Source: Teratosphaeria epicoccoides
Lineage: Eukaryota > Ascomycota > Dothideomycetes > Mycosphaerellales > Teratosphaeriaceae
NCBI GenBank assembly: GCA_021401465.1
Contig: JADDMT010000025.1
Location: 296,339-360,338, forward strand
Length of the DNA stretch: 64,000 nucleotides
Direction of reading: 5' to 3'
The notes under the pieces were generated by a model, which was not told the origin of the DNA, made no database searches, and was given only the letters and a program-made list of their open reading frames with translations. Position 1 is the first letter of the stretch. Each line of letters begins with the position of its first letter. Below are positions 23,013-33,564 of this stretch, in pieces. A program made the position numbers and the translations under genes.

Positions 23013-24675
23013 TTGATGAAGATGGGCAGGTTTGGACAAAAGGCTGAGCGATATAGACAGTGTACGCGAGCCCTTCAAGCCATGTGCAGGCAGATTGCAA
23101 TGTATCCAGTGACTTTGCCACTTGTCAACAAGAATGGATATGTCTCCCACTCGCAGCCGTGATCTCGTGGCGTACAAGGTTTTGCGAGCATGATCCACTT
23201 CAATGTGCGTGCTATTGTCGCATCTGAGAAGAGCTAGGACAATTCTGCTGTCCTGCCCATCTCGCGAGTCGACGGCGTCGCTGACTCTGGGTCAACCCTC
23301 CCGTTCTCCATGGTCTCGTTGGCTGATATGATGACGGCTAGCTAGTGTCAGTGCCTTGAGCATGCGCAGAGAAGGGTCTCTTGCCAAGTGGTGAGAAGTA
23401 CTACTATAAGGAACCGCACGGCGGCATAGACGGCGTTATGCCTTGGCCGCTCGACCAGGTGCCTGGGTCTCTTGGACCAGGGTGGTAGACTCGACCATTT
23501 GGCGGATCTCTTGGATGAGGGTCTTGAACGGTGTGGTTCTTCGACAACATCGTCAAATCTATGCTTGTAATGGGGAGAGTTTGGGGTGAGAAAAGGATCG
23601 AGACTGTGGCATGCGACTCTACTTGAGAGCGCACATTACTAGCTTCGAGTCCTTCATCAACGCGATTGGCGGTCGCCCGCATGCATGCACATCGTGGCTG
23701 CGTGGCTGCATGATGAGTTGGACGGAGCTTCGAGTGCGGGCCGATACTCTGAGCTCTGCGATCAAATGGATCCAGATTGCTGATGTGCACATTAGCAGCT
23801 GTTTGTGTGGGCTAAAGATCGATATCCACGTGGGCTTGGCAGCCATGCGACGGCACTCCGAGATGGGACCAAGCTTTGCTGAGGGCATGGTCTGCTACTG
23901 TGCCCTATGACGGACTGCAAGGATAAGACCTGGGGATGCTTTGGAGAGCCTCTCGCGCGTCGCAGATACATGTGGAGGAGTGGGGGTTCACATATTAGGC
24001 AGGAGGCGCCCAGATGCCGGGTTATTACAAGCGTTCCTTTCCATTTTCCCCCAAGCCTCTTGGCAGGATTCGAGTGAACGATGCTCGTCCGCTCCTCCTC
24101 ATTATTATCATCAGTGGTCCTGCGGCCGGCGGAGAACTCGCGTCACGTGTGATACGTCTTATTGCGCGTGACTGACATGCCTCGGCATCTGACGGCTCCG
24201 TGTGTATACAACAGACAAGGGAGCCACTATGGAGCGGGGTTTTGTCAGCACACGACAGCAGAAGTTTGTTTTACGAGTAACGACTAGCCGCGAATGGAAT
24301 GCCTCAATTCCGACGGATGGAAAGAGCGGAGGGGCTTCATTCCCCCCACTTTACCTCGTGGCTGCCAGAAATCCCGAGTGATGACAGCAAGATGCAACCC
24401 TGCGTCCAGACTTGTGCAGCCTACTCCACACCCGACATCCACCGTGGGCCTCGCCTCACAACATCGAGGACATGCTCTGTCTGCTGGCTCCCTCCTCGTG
24501 CATCCTCTATTGCGACCCATACTGACGACAAGCGCATGAGTGAGATGCCTCGCGATGTGGCGTCATATTGAGCGCGCGCCTTCAATTGCTGGAATCCGGT
24601 CACAAAGCACACGAGCTGGCGACAACCGAGAGGATGGCTCGATTTGAACCCGGATAGGTCGCCATCCAAACCACC
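23013..24675. other. Intergenic, no gene recognised
   Basis: About 1.66 kb between AGX1 and the rhodopsin-MFS gene. Open frames are short and without motifs. It probably contains the promoter of the downstream membrane protein. Confidence 0.5.
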
Positions 24676-27336
24676 ATGACATCGACGTACAGCCATGGCG
24701 ACTTCACAGGCAGGAGTGCCGCAGTCCTGGTGGTCACGATCGTTATGTTCACCAGCTCGACCCTCTTTGTCTTTTTCCGCATACTATCCCGGTCTCTTAT
24801 CGTTCGACGGCTTTCACTCGACGACTACCTCATGCTTCTGGCATGGGTCATAGCCTGCGGAATGGCTGGCGCGATATGCTTCGGGACTGCCTGGGGACTG
24901 GGTCGCCACGAGGCAAATGTGCCACTCGCATGGCAACCAACATTGAGAAAAGCCAACTATGCCTTCACTGTGTTGTATCAGCCCGCGCTGATGTCGCTCA
25001 AGACGAGCATCCTAGCCTTCTACCTCAATTTCGCGAAGACGCAGAGGACATTCAGATGGGCTTGCATTGCAACGATGGTCGTGGTTCTTTCTGGGGGCTG
25101 TTCTTTGACCATGGTCACCATCTTCCAATGCGTTCCCGTCTCAGCTACATTCAAGGTCATCACACCGGCAAGCACGAAATGCACAGATATTGTCACACTG
25201 TATCTGTCTTCTGCGCCTCTCAATCTAATCACGGACTTTGCATTGCTGTTCCTGCCAATGCCCATATTGACAAGCATACACCTTCCTCGGAAACAAAAGA
25301 TCATCCTCATCGTCACATTCAGCTTCGGCATCTTCGTCGCTGCTGTAGACGTGGTGCGGATAGCATATCTCCAATCTGCAGCAGAGACCAGGCTCACAGA
25401 GATCGCAAGCCTTCAGGACACTGGAAATGGCTTGACACGCACACAAGAATCTACAGACTTCAGCTGGTATGCATCTCTGAGCTTCATGTGGTCAGTCGTG
25501 GAGGTGACTGTCGGCATAATGTGTGGTTGTGTACCTGGTCTGAAGCCCCTGGTTTCGCGCTTCATGCCGCACCTTCTCCGAGATCCTGGCGACCTTGCAA
25601 GCAAATTCGGATCTGTATCCGACCCCACCGCTACGCTACAAATGGCGGACGCACAACGCATACCTTCTGTGCCTGAAGACGTCCTTTATCAGCAGCAAGA
25701 TGTCCAGCGCCGCGACTTTGGCAGTCAATCATATGCGCCCGACGAAGGCCCGATGGGTCTCATGGACTTCTTGACCACGCCTGATATGGCCGAGCTCCCT
25801 CCTCATCTGCAACGTACCGACACTACGCAGACCAACACATCACGCAGCACTACGCCAAAAACACCGACATTCTTCGATTTCGTTGGGAACGACAGCAAGA
25901 AAAGCATGGTGTCCTTGACGAATCGCGAATCGATATTTCCAATTGCGGCCGTCACAATTCTCTTCTTCGTTTGGGGCTTCGAGTACGGCTTCGTTGACGT
26001 CCTCAATGTCCAGTTCCAACGCGTTGCGCACATGAGCCCAGAGCAAAGTACTGGCATTCACTCGGCATACTTCGCTGGTTACTTGCTGGGTCCTTTGACT
26101 AGTGGACGGCTCGTGCTAAAGTATTGGGGATTCAAGGCCTGCTACAGCGTCGGCTTAACCATCTTTGCGTGCGGTACCCTCATTTACTGGCCCGCGGCAG
26201 TTCTAACAAGCTTTCCGGCCTTTATCATCACGAATTTCTTTGTAGGATTCGGCCTCTCCAACTTGGAGGTTGCTGCGAACCCCTTTGTCGCACTGTGTGG
26301 ACCAGCTGAGTACATGGAACTTAGACTCAACTTGTCTCAGGCAATTCAGGCCATCGGCAGCGTCGTCGCACCGCTGATCGCCAATCGAGCTTTTTTCCAG
26401 AAGTCTCTAGATGCACCTTCTCTTGTCAACACACAGTGGGCTTATTTAGGCATCGCTTTGGCTACGATCTTTTTGGCCGTAATATACTACTACATACCCC
26501 TACCGGAGGCCACCGACGATGAGCTCGAAGATGCCTCCGAGCGGATGGATGGGGCTAACAAAGGCAAAATCGGTAGCATCAGCATTACCTGGATCACGCT
26601 TGGCTTCGCTGTATTTTCGATGTTCTGCTATGTTGGCGGGCAGGAGGTCAACGCCACTGACTTTGATGCCTACATCCAGAGCATCAATGCGAGCTACGAC
26701 ACCTCAAACTACATGGCCATCGCGCATACGGCATTCGCGGTTGGCCGATTCCTGGCAGCTGGCCTCGGTCTATTCATCAGACCGCGCATTCAACTGCTGG
26801 GATACTACATCGCTCTGATCATTGTGCAGTCACTGGCTGTGGCTTATGGAGGCGACACCGGAGTCGCAATGATTCTGCTCGTTTTCTTGTTCGAGGGACC
26901 GATCTTCAATTTCATCTTCGCGCAGGCTCTGCGAGGCATGGGTCGCCACACCAAGATTGCAAGTGTATACCTTACGGCAGCCATTAGCGGCGGCGCCGTA
27001 TTTGCTCCTATCTCCAGCCACATTATGAGCTCCGCTGGACGTCCGAGATACGCTTTGGTAGTTGGTATCGCGACCTTTGCCTTCGGTGCCTTATTCGCAC
27101 TCTATCTCAACCTGAGCGGAACGGCGAGGCGGCAAGTCGACCCCATCAAGGATGCTGCTAGCCTTGCAGTGAGCAGACTAGAGTCCGCCAGCAGCACAAT
27201 GAGTCGTGCACTGAATTTTCTGCACCTGGAAAATAAGGGCAGAAGAGAGTCTCCGAAGGTTGAGTATAAAGAAAGAAGCTCGCCAGAACCTGACCTCCCA
27301 GAATCGCCTCAGCTTGCCCATGTACCTGACACATAA
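24676..27336 (+). CDS. Fusion of Pth11-type rhodopsin domain with FucP-type MFS transporter
   Basis: One uninterrupted 886-codon frame with an ATG in good context (CCACCATGA). Residues about 15-285 form a seven-helix fungal rhodopsin-like domain (Pth11/SAT4 type) with its RRLSLDDYLMLLAW motif and the Cys pair around FQCVP and TKCTD. Residues about 290-415 are a hydrophilic linker rich in Ser, Thr, Gln and Pro. Residues about 416-815 form a 12-helix MFS domain of the fucose/glucose-galactose permease (FucP/FHS) family, with VAANPFVALCGP and RLNLSQAIQAIGSVVAP as signature segments. A charged C-terminal tail follows. The plasma membrane is the likely site. Substrate is unknown; a sugar is the family expectation. 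A receptor-like domain joined to a transporter suggests a transceptor or a sensor-regulated transporter, which is inference. Two separate genes are unlikely because no stop, intron or promoter separates the parts. Confidence 0.88.
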   Translation: MTSTYSHGDFTGRSAAVLVVTIVMFTSSTLFVFFRILSRSLIVRRLSLDDYLMLLAWVIACGMAGAICFGTAWGLGRHEANVPLAWQPTLRKANYAFTVLYQPALMSLKTSILAFYLNFAKTQRTFRWACIATMVVVLSGGCSLTMVTIFQCVPVSATFKVITPASTKCTDIVTLYLSSAPLNLITDFALLFLPMPILTSIHLPRKQKIILIVTFSFGIFVAAVDVVRIAYLQSAAETRLTEIASLQDTGNGLTRTQESTDFSWYASLSFMWSVVEVTVGIMCGCVPGLKPLVSRFMPHLLRDPGDLASKFGSVSDPTATLQMADAQRIPSVPEDVLYQQQDVQRRDFGSQSYAPDEGPMGLMDFLTTPDMAELPPHLQRTDTTQTNTSRSTTPKTPTFFDFVGNDSKKSMVSLTNRESIFPIAAVTILFFVWGFEYGFVDVLNVQFQRVAHMSPEQSTGIHSAYFAGYLLGPLTSGRLVLKYWGFKACYSVGLTIFACGTLIYWPAAVLTSFPAFIITNFFVGFGLSNLEVAANPFVALCGPAEYMELRLNLSQAIQAIGSVVAPLIANRAFFQKSLDAPSLVNTQWAYLGIALATIFLAVIYYYIPLPEATDDELEDASERMDGANKGKIGSISITWITLGFAVFSMFCYVGGQEVNATDFDAYIQSINASYDTSNYMAIAHTAFAVGRFLAAGLGLFIRPRIQLLGYYIALIIVQSLAVAYGGDTGVAMILLVFLFEGPIFNFIFAQALRGMGRHTKIASVYLTAAISGGAVFAPISSHIMSSAGRPRYALVVGIATFAFGALFALYLNLSGTARRQVDPIKDAASLAVSRLESASSTMSRALNFLHLENKGRRESPKVEYKERSSPEPDLPESPQLAHVPDT

Positions 27337-27636
27337 TGTAAGGTGTTGCAGCAAAGCGACATGGAATTTTGCATATTATATCGACAGAGCGACATATATA
27401 CATGGGACGGACCTCATGTTTGATTTTGGGAAGCGTCGGCGTTAGGGAATGATTTGTGCTTGGACTCTGTCCAATCTATTTAGTATACCCGCCACGGAAG
27501 TGGTACAGTGATCTTACATCCACATTATCATGAGACTCACGAGCGACTGACGTGGGCCAACGTCGAGCATCTGTGCTGTAGTTTCCAGAGTGGCGACTGC
27601 CTCCCGCTCCACCGCGATCAAGCATCACTCTTGTGG

Positions 27637-29011
27637 CTAAATTAGCAAATCCGAAGGGCCGAGCGATGGCCTTTCCTTCAGAAGTACACTTTGGGTGGGC
27701 CAGTCGACCCATGTCTGCCACGCCTCGGGTAATGAGCTTATAACATCCTGCAGGACGCGAATACTCCAACCATGTATCCACCAACGATTGTCCAGGATAT
27801 CGAGAAGCACACAATAGTATGCAAGGATGATCAGTGCCTGTGGTGCTCTCCGCTTCAAGAGCATGGAAAATGCCGTGCTGTGCTGTTTAGGGAAGCAAAT
27901 AATGCTCGCTATACTGCATTGACCCTGTTGTTGAACGACAGCGTCGTAAATGAGCTTGAGCTCCGCCAGGATGAGCGCGCAGACACGCCGATCATCTAAG
28001 AGCATTGGCTCCACGCCGAGCATGTAGTCGAGGTGATTGAGGCCGAAGTCCATGCCTTCGGGAACGGAGTAAGATGCGGCGTCGGGAGGTAAAGTCGCAG
28101 CCACACCCATGCCCCTGGTCAGGATCGGTGCGAAGGGGCCTTGTGAGACGAAGAACCATGTTTCGCACAGGATGGTGTCGATGCCTTTGACGAGTTGGAA
28201 GAGTTCGACCATGGCTTCGATGGGAGGAATGCTAGGAGGGACGGCATAGGCGAACAGGGCCACTAGCCAGGTGAACGCAAACTTGGCGTCGGCATTGTCT
28301 GCAGTCGTGGCGCTCGCATGCTCTCTGTACAGCACTAGCGCTTTGTCGAGGTGGTCGACAGCGCAGGTGCGCAGCATGGATGCTTGCTCTGGCTCCATGT
28401 GCGCTTTATGTAGTGCGGAGAATCCCAGCAAAGCGTGCATGCAGTACTTCGCCGTGAACGCCACCTTGGGCGCCTCCTGCTGCCAAATGCGGAGGATGCT
28501 GTCCATCTCGCTGTGCTCCGTCAGGATGTACCTGGTGTGGATGAGATAGTGGTGCATCAATTGCAAGTCCAACATCCAGCCAGATTCGTCGCCTGTCGGG
28601 AGCGGTCTGTCGATCAGGCCTGTAAGCACCATGAATGGGCTAGAGTGCGGAAGGGCCTGCGTGCTCGCATTCGCACTCGCGCTGACGTTGCTCTGAGCTT
28701 CTTGTGAAGTAGTCCTCGATGCCCCGGAGGATGATGTTGCTGAAATTCTTCTTTGTTTGGTGTCCTCTCTTGGGACGTTTGGGCCGCCCGCGAGACTGCA
28801 CTCCACGCCATGTCGCTGGCAATTGCCGCATGGCGAGGCCTCATCGCACTGCTGGATCGTCAGTCATCTATGGTTTGCTACCAGCGGCACAGGCACCACT
28901 TCCAGAACGAGAGGAACACACCTTCACATGCCGACGTTTGCATTGCGCGCAACCTTTCCGACTCTTCTTGTGACCCACTCGTGGAGCTCTGCTAAGGTTC
29001 GTAAAGTCCAT
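27637..29011 (-). CDS. Zn2Cys6 transcription factor, sterol-uptake-regulator-like
   Basis: Exons 29011-28922 and 28848-27637 join across a 73-nt intron (GTGTGT...CAGCAG), giving 433 residues. The intron splits the zinc cluster: exon 1 ends KGCAQCKRRHVK and exon 2 begins CDEASPCGNCQRHGVEC, producing exact CX2CX6CX5CX2CX6C spacing. A Ser/Thr/Gln-rich linker follows, then the C-terminal fungal regulator domain that begins LMHHYLIHTRYILTEHSEMD and includes AFTAKYCMHALLGFSALHKA, as seen in Upc2-like regulators. It is convergent with the rhodopsin-MFS gene (300 bp between ends), so regulation of that transporter is possible but unproven. Target genes cannot be inferred. Confidence 0.85.
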
Positions 29012-30485
29012 GATCGGTCAAGGTTCAGCGAACAGCCTAACGCGCTCTCGCCTTCGCAACACAGACCAGCAGGTAATATAAGGTCCTCCAAAGCTGCCAG
29101 GAACAGAAAGCTCTCCTGCTAAGTCTGGCCTTTGGAGGATTCCTGATGGCAGGTTTTGACTGTTGCCTGCGCGACTCCATGCGACGACTGCGGACCGGAA
29201 TCTCTGCTGCTCTTCGCGCCGACTGCCATTGTCTGGGCTCCGTGATTGAGGCTGAAGAGAGTCCCATGAGCCAGGTGGAGTAGCTATGAGTCGGTCGTTT
29301 TGGACCGGCTATGCCAAGAAACGAACAGATATTTACAAGCAAGACGACACCGCCTTTCCACATTCGTACAGAGGATGTATGGCGTCAGTGAAACGGGAAC
29401 AGCCTGGCGTCACATGAGAGATCTCTGTGCCAAAGACGGACTGATCGACCAGATTGGAAGAGTTTTCCTCTAGCTGCTATTCCTTGTTCTCGAACAATCC
29501 AATATACGGAGTACAACTTCGGCTGTCACGAGGTGTAGGCGAGTCACCTCAGCTCGCATTCGCATTCAGCCATAGGGCTGAGTCTTCCTTGCACCGTCGC
29601 ACTCTGTGAACCCGGTTTCTTCCCTTCGCCTGGTCTCGCTCGTGACTCTTGGTGACACAGACATGCATATACAAGTGTTTGCGGACGAAAAACAAACGGG
29701 ATCGGTCTTTGACAAAGCGCCGAAGCATCCGATCCTGCTATCATGGCTCTCGATCGCAGCGCATGTACTTACGCGAGTCGATACAATATGACGGTCAGTG
29801 AGTCGGTCTCGGACAGCGACAATGTCATTGCAGACTCTCCGCAAGTGCAGTGCTTCAAGCACTCTTACCTGGAAGGAGAATCAATTGGTCACGGATGCGA
29901 ATTCAACATGTGATGGCAATCATGGAGCTGAGCAATCGGCAAGCGGCTGGCGGCTCATTGGCTGGGGTTATATCATATAGAACGTGGACAGATCAGGAAA
30001 TCACGCGGCCACGCCGAACAAGACAGCAAAAGCAGAAGCATCATGGCACAACGTACAGCAACGGGTATTCCCACGTCGTCACGGACCGCAGTACTAGTCT
30101 ATGGGTTTAGAGCTTAAGTACAGGAGAGCGGACGGATTAAGGCGGCTCTGCGGCAACTCCGCCGCCCTCTGATTGGTGGCCCTCGCGAAGTGGGTGAGCC
30201 CAGGACCGGGATCGCGGTCCTTCCGATCCCGGAGTCGGGAACCGGGAAACCGTCTTTAGTCGTCAATATGAGAATCAGGATTCCAGGTCGCGTACATTAT
30301 GTAAGTCTGCGGCACCAGAATCAATTATCATTGTGCAGCATGCATGAGCGATGGCCATGATACCTGAGGTATCCAGCAAGCGTTAGCGTGTTCGCAAGGC
30401 GCAGGTAAGATAGTTAGGAGTAGCGATGCCTATACATCTCTCCTCTTCCTCCCTCGGACATTATGCAAACTCTCGCAAGTTCGTC
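29012..30485. other. Junction between core genes and accessory block
   Basis: No gene is recognised in these 1.47 kb. It separates the last well-conserved gene (Zn2Cys6 regulator) from the DUF3435 recombinase. Any 5' end of a Starship-like element should lie here, since captains sit close to the left end and read inward. The stretch at about 30,270-30,310 resembles the sequence upstream of the second recombinase copy at about 42,265-42,325 (both contain CGTCAATAT, then a GGATTC block and a TGCGGCAC block), so the copies share a 5' flank. Confidence 0.5.
30206..30232. repeat. Perfect inverted repeat upstream of recombinase
   Basis: CCGGGATCG (30206-30214) and CGATCCCGG (30224-30232) form a 9-bp stem with a 9-nt loop, about 250 bp upstream of the recombinase start. 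It could be a recombinase or regulator binding site, or chance in a GC-rich stretch. Confidence 0.5.
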
Positions 30486-31956
30486 ATGGACAACGTAGAC
30501 GAGGACCTGATCGCGCTTGCTCGTGACGAACGACCCTTCCGTCCCCAAGCTGAAGATGTAGGGCGTGACGCCTATGCTCGTCGCATGAAACGTATTGGGA
30601 AGGAATGGACGGAGTGCGTGCACGTGCGCCGAATTTGGCATCATATGCTGACTCTATGTGCGTAGATTTTGTCTTCACGTCAAGCAGCCAGTCCCTGCCG
30701 ACGGATCACTTTTCGACTCGCCACCGCACCTCAACAAAGTCAAAAGCTTCCTGATCTGGCAATGCCGGTACAAGAAGGGCCGTCTTGATCCAAAGCCTGT
30801 CTTGCAGACAGTCAAGACGCTATGGACAGAATTCCGTTTGGAGGTGGCCCGTCACACTGGTCACAAATATACGCCGAAGGAGGTCGCAGACATGACCAAG
30901 ATGTTGGAGCTGCAGATCAAGCGCGACGAGCAGCTAAGCACAAAGGCGAGGTCCAAGCCTCTGGCCGACGGTCCAGTGGTCCGCGACGTCCTTGCTTACC
31001 TCTGGACACATGACGAGTACGAATACCCGCACCCTCGCATGAGGTTACAATTAACATATGCTATACTTGTACTGCACTATCATGGGCTGCGTCCTGGCGA
31101 GTTAGTAGAGTCTTCTGCCCACTGCAACAGCAACCAAGGGATATGGTATGGAGATCTCGAAGCCGTGGCGTTCCCCGACAGGACAGGGCGTCCGCGCTTT
31201 GCTATCAAGACCACGATCAGGAATCGTAAAGGTCGTCGAGACAGGGAAGACCTCAAGTACGGCTCCAATGTGCACCACGAGGACTTCATGACTAACAAGG
31301 AGCGCAGTCAGACTGAGAACCTTCTCGAAGAGCCTACTATGCGCCGCATGTGCCCTGTGACGATTCTGATCGCACTCGGCATTGCCGACCAGGTCTTCGA
31401 AGACATCACTACCCCAGACGATCTGCTTCGAGTGCGCTTTCAACCCGGCCAGGAAGAGATCCCAATCCGCATACGCCCTGAGAAGAAGGGTCTGCCGATC
31501 CTCCGACGGGTTGAGCGTGCTGGCAACTTGTCAGAATCCAAAATTATGACTGCCGATCAATTGTGTCAGTATCTGACGAAACTAGGTTGGCGAGCGGGAT
31601 ATAAAGAGAATCTCGGTACCTATCCATTCCGTCGGGGCTTCGGCAACCAGATCGATCGTAGAGTTGTCCACGTTGCTCTCATATGTGATTGAACTAATTC
31701 TCCCTCAGGTTACGTCACGGCAGCCCAAAGACGACGCCAGATGGGCCACAAGAGCGATGATACATTCATGTTCTATATCTCCCAGGTTTCGGATGTGCAC
31801 ACACAGGCTATCATGAACGGCACTGAGCAGGACCAAGACGCGGTCAACTGGCTTAGATCAATGCGGAACAAGCGAGACCTTTCTGCTCCCAGGCCCGAGG
31901 GATCTTCGTTGACCGACCATCGCTTCTGGCGCGTCAACGCGATCGACTCGGCCTAA
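30486..31956 (+). CDS. DUF3435 tyrosine recombinase (Starship captain-like), copy 1, ended by a premature TAA
   Basis: Site-specific DNA recombinase of the DUF3435 family, whose members mobilise Starship giant transposons in Pezizomycotina. Exons here: 30486-30613, 30666-31657 and 31709-31956, with introns of 52 nt (GTGCGT...GCGTAG) and 51 nt (GTAGAG...CCTCAG). The product is 455 residues. The N-terminus reads MDNVDEDLIALARDERPF. Tyrosine-recombinase residues visible are R185 in HGLRPGEL, Y362 and R365/R366 in TYPFRRGFGN, and the nucleophile candidate Y396 in FMFYISQ, preceded by QMGHK (385-388). TAA at 31954-31956 lies where copy 2 reads a sense codon (Lys), and the frame continues open beyond it, so the ancestral protein was longer. 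The recombinase domain itself is uninterrupted. An in-frame ATG at 30426 would add 20 residues. Activity is unknown. Confidence 0.82.
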
Positions 31957-32741
31957 CGGCTACACCACATGGAGGAGCGAGTTGCCGCTGCAGAGTCGCG
32001 CACCCATCCCATGCGCTGCGACCAACATAGTGTAACGCGAGATGTATTTCAAGGCAGCGAGACAACCGAACCATTCAGCGACCAGATGGCGCGTCCCCCG
32101 CCGTCCAGACACCTCTCGGTCTACCTGAGATACGACAGTGCTAGAGCGCACCTCATTCAGCAGTTGTACTCTCAGCCGCAGGGCGATAATTTCATAGCCT
32201 TAAGCCAAGCCGTCTCTACTTGTCTTCCACTGGCATCGCTGCAGGCACCTGAATGGAATTATCCTCAAGCAGAGCCTTCTTCATTAGGCGACTGCCTTGC
32301 ATGTAGCAAAGGGAGCTCGAAGTATGTTTGCCAATTCAACGTCCTATGTCTCTATGCTAACGCCGCACAGGGGTCAGAGAACTGAACTCAACCTCCATCT
32401 CTTGGCTTGTGCCCAAGTGGCTCGCATACGCGCAGCAGTCAAGAGCATGAGCACCCAAACTGATCTGGGATACCAGTGCCGGTGGGCCAAGTGCAGAAAA
32501 GTAATAAACACGACAGAACCTTCAAAGCTGATGACTCATCTTGCCGACCACTTCCGGCACAACCAAAAGCGTTGTAATTGGGGCGATTGTCGACTCAGCT
32601 TTCAATCTGCCGCAGAGCTCATGAAGCACCTACACTCTGAGCACGGCCTACTACTAAGACGGCACCATGTGCGCATGGCCATGCCGCGACTCGAATCAGA
32701 TCCGTCTCCACAAGCAGACCCGTGACCGGGGACGAATATGA
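31957..32741 (+). pseudogene. Cut-off C-terminal part of recombinase copy 1, with internal deletion in zinc finger region
   Basis: After the TAA the same frame runs to 32321 with sequence matching copy 2 (for example RTHPMRCDQ against RHAHPMRRDQ), then a 49-nt intron (GTATGT...CGCACAG, 32322-32370) leads to an exon with the Cys-rich CRWAKCRK, then DHFRHNQKRCNWGDC and a C2H2 finger ending HSEHGL. Immediately after, at about 32667, the sequence jumps to the equivalent of the very end of copy 2 in a shifted frame (CAWPCRDSNQIRLHKQ, stop at 32739-32741). About 1.3 kb present in copy 2 is therefore missing here. Read without the shift, the exon ends at 32725. Confidence 0.75.
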
Positions 32742-32757
32742 AGGCGCAGAACACATA

Positions 32758-32832
32758 TTACATAGGCCAATGTTACATACCCCATTGTTACATACCCCAT
32801 TGTTACATACCCTAATGTTACATACCCCTCAG
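32758..32832. repeat. 15-bp tandem array, five units
   Basis: Five consecutive units starting at 32758, 32773, 32788, 32803 and 32818, all beginning TTACATA; the central two are TTACATACCCCATTG. The array begins 17 bp after the end of the recombinase remnant. Units 2-4 match the string TTAC-N7-A, a target motif reported for some Starships, but a five-base motif also occurs often by chance. Confidence 0.85.
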
Positions 32833-33564
32833 CTTCCGGTTCAGGGCTACACAGACATGAGTAAGGCTTCTTCACGCTGATGGTCCCGCTCGTTGCTCCT
32901 CGTAATCCCCCTGAGCTTCGCCGAATACACGGACTCGAGGGCACATTCTACAACTCGCTCTAATCATTGCTCACTTGTAGTCGTTCATGCTCTTAACAGG
33001 TGCAAAATCCCTTTGTATTTGTCGTAATTAATCTTATCTGGATCCTTGTCTCTGAACCCCATTCATATGTTGCTGTAGTAATTACTGGAATCGAAATCGA
33101 TTTCTATGCGACCTATACGCAGTTACTCTTCAATACTCCTACTTGACAATGCTTCCTGTGATACTATTTACGAATGGCCTCTAGAGTATCCTTCGTCCCC
33201 GTGCCTAGGACATATTTAGCGCCCGTACATGCATGTAGGCTTCGCTTATAACAGCAGTCACCTAAAAATGCAACAGATATCTGAAAGGGAACAGGGGATG
33301 AGCAGACGGCGATGAGTTGGGAGGACAAGTCGCGCTGAAAATCGTGAGCCGCACGTGATTTCTTCCTGTGGGCCTCAGATCGGCATTTATCCAAATTGCA
33401 TTCGCGTACTTTGACACGTGACTTCCGATTCTACTATCTCCACTCTTACTGACCCTCGCGTCTCGATCCTGTCCTTGTACACCCTCGACGGGCCGTCCTC
33501 TATTCTCGGCTACACTTACGAGTCCTTCAAACATTTACGCATTACTGCTATTGCTAAAGCAAGC
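32833..33564. other. Intergenic, no gene recognised
   Basis: Visibly A/T-richer than the flanks, with no supported gene. The kinase frame is open back to 33418, but there is no ATG before 33565, so part of this stretch may be leader or an unrecognised first exon. Confidence 0.45.

Noticed and set aside
21618..29011. Secondary-metabolite or catabolic gene cluster (aminotransferase, transporter, Zn2Cys6)
   Set aside because: No core biosynthetic enzyme is present, and the aminotransferase is a housekeeping AGX1.
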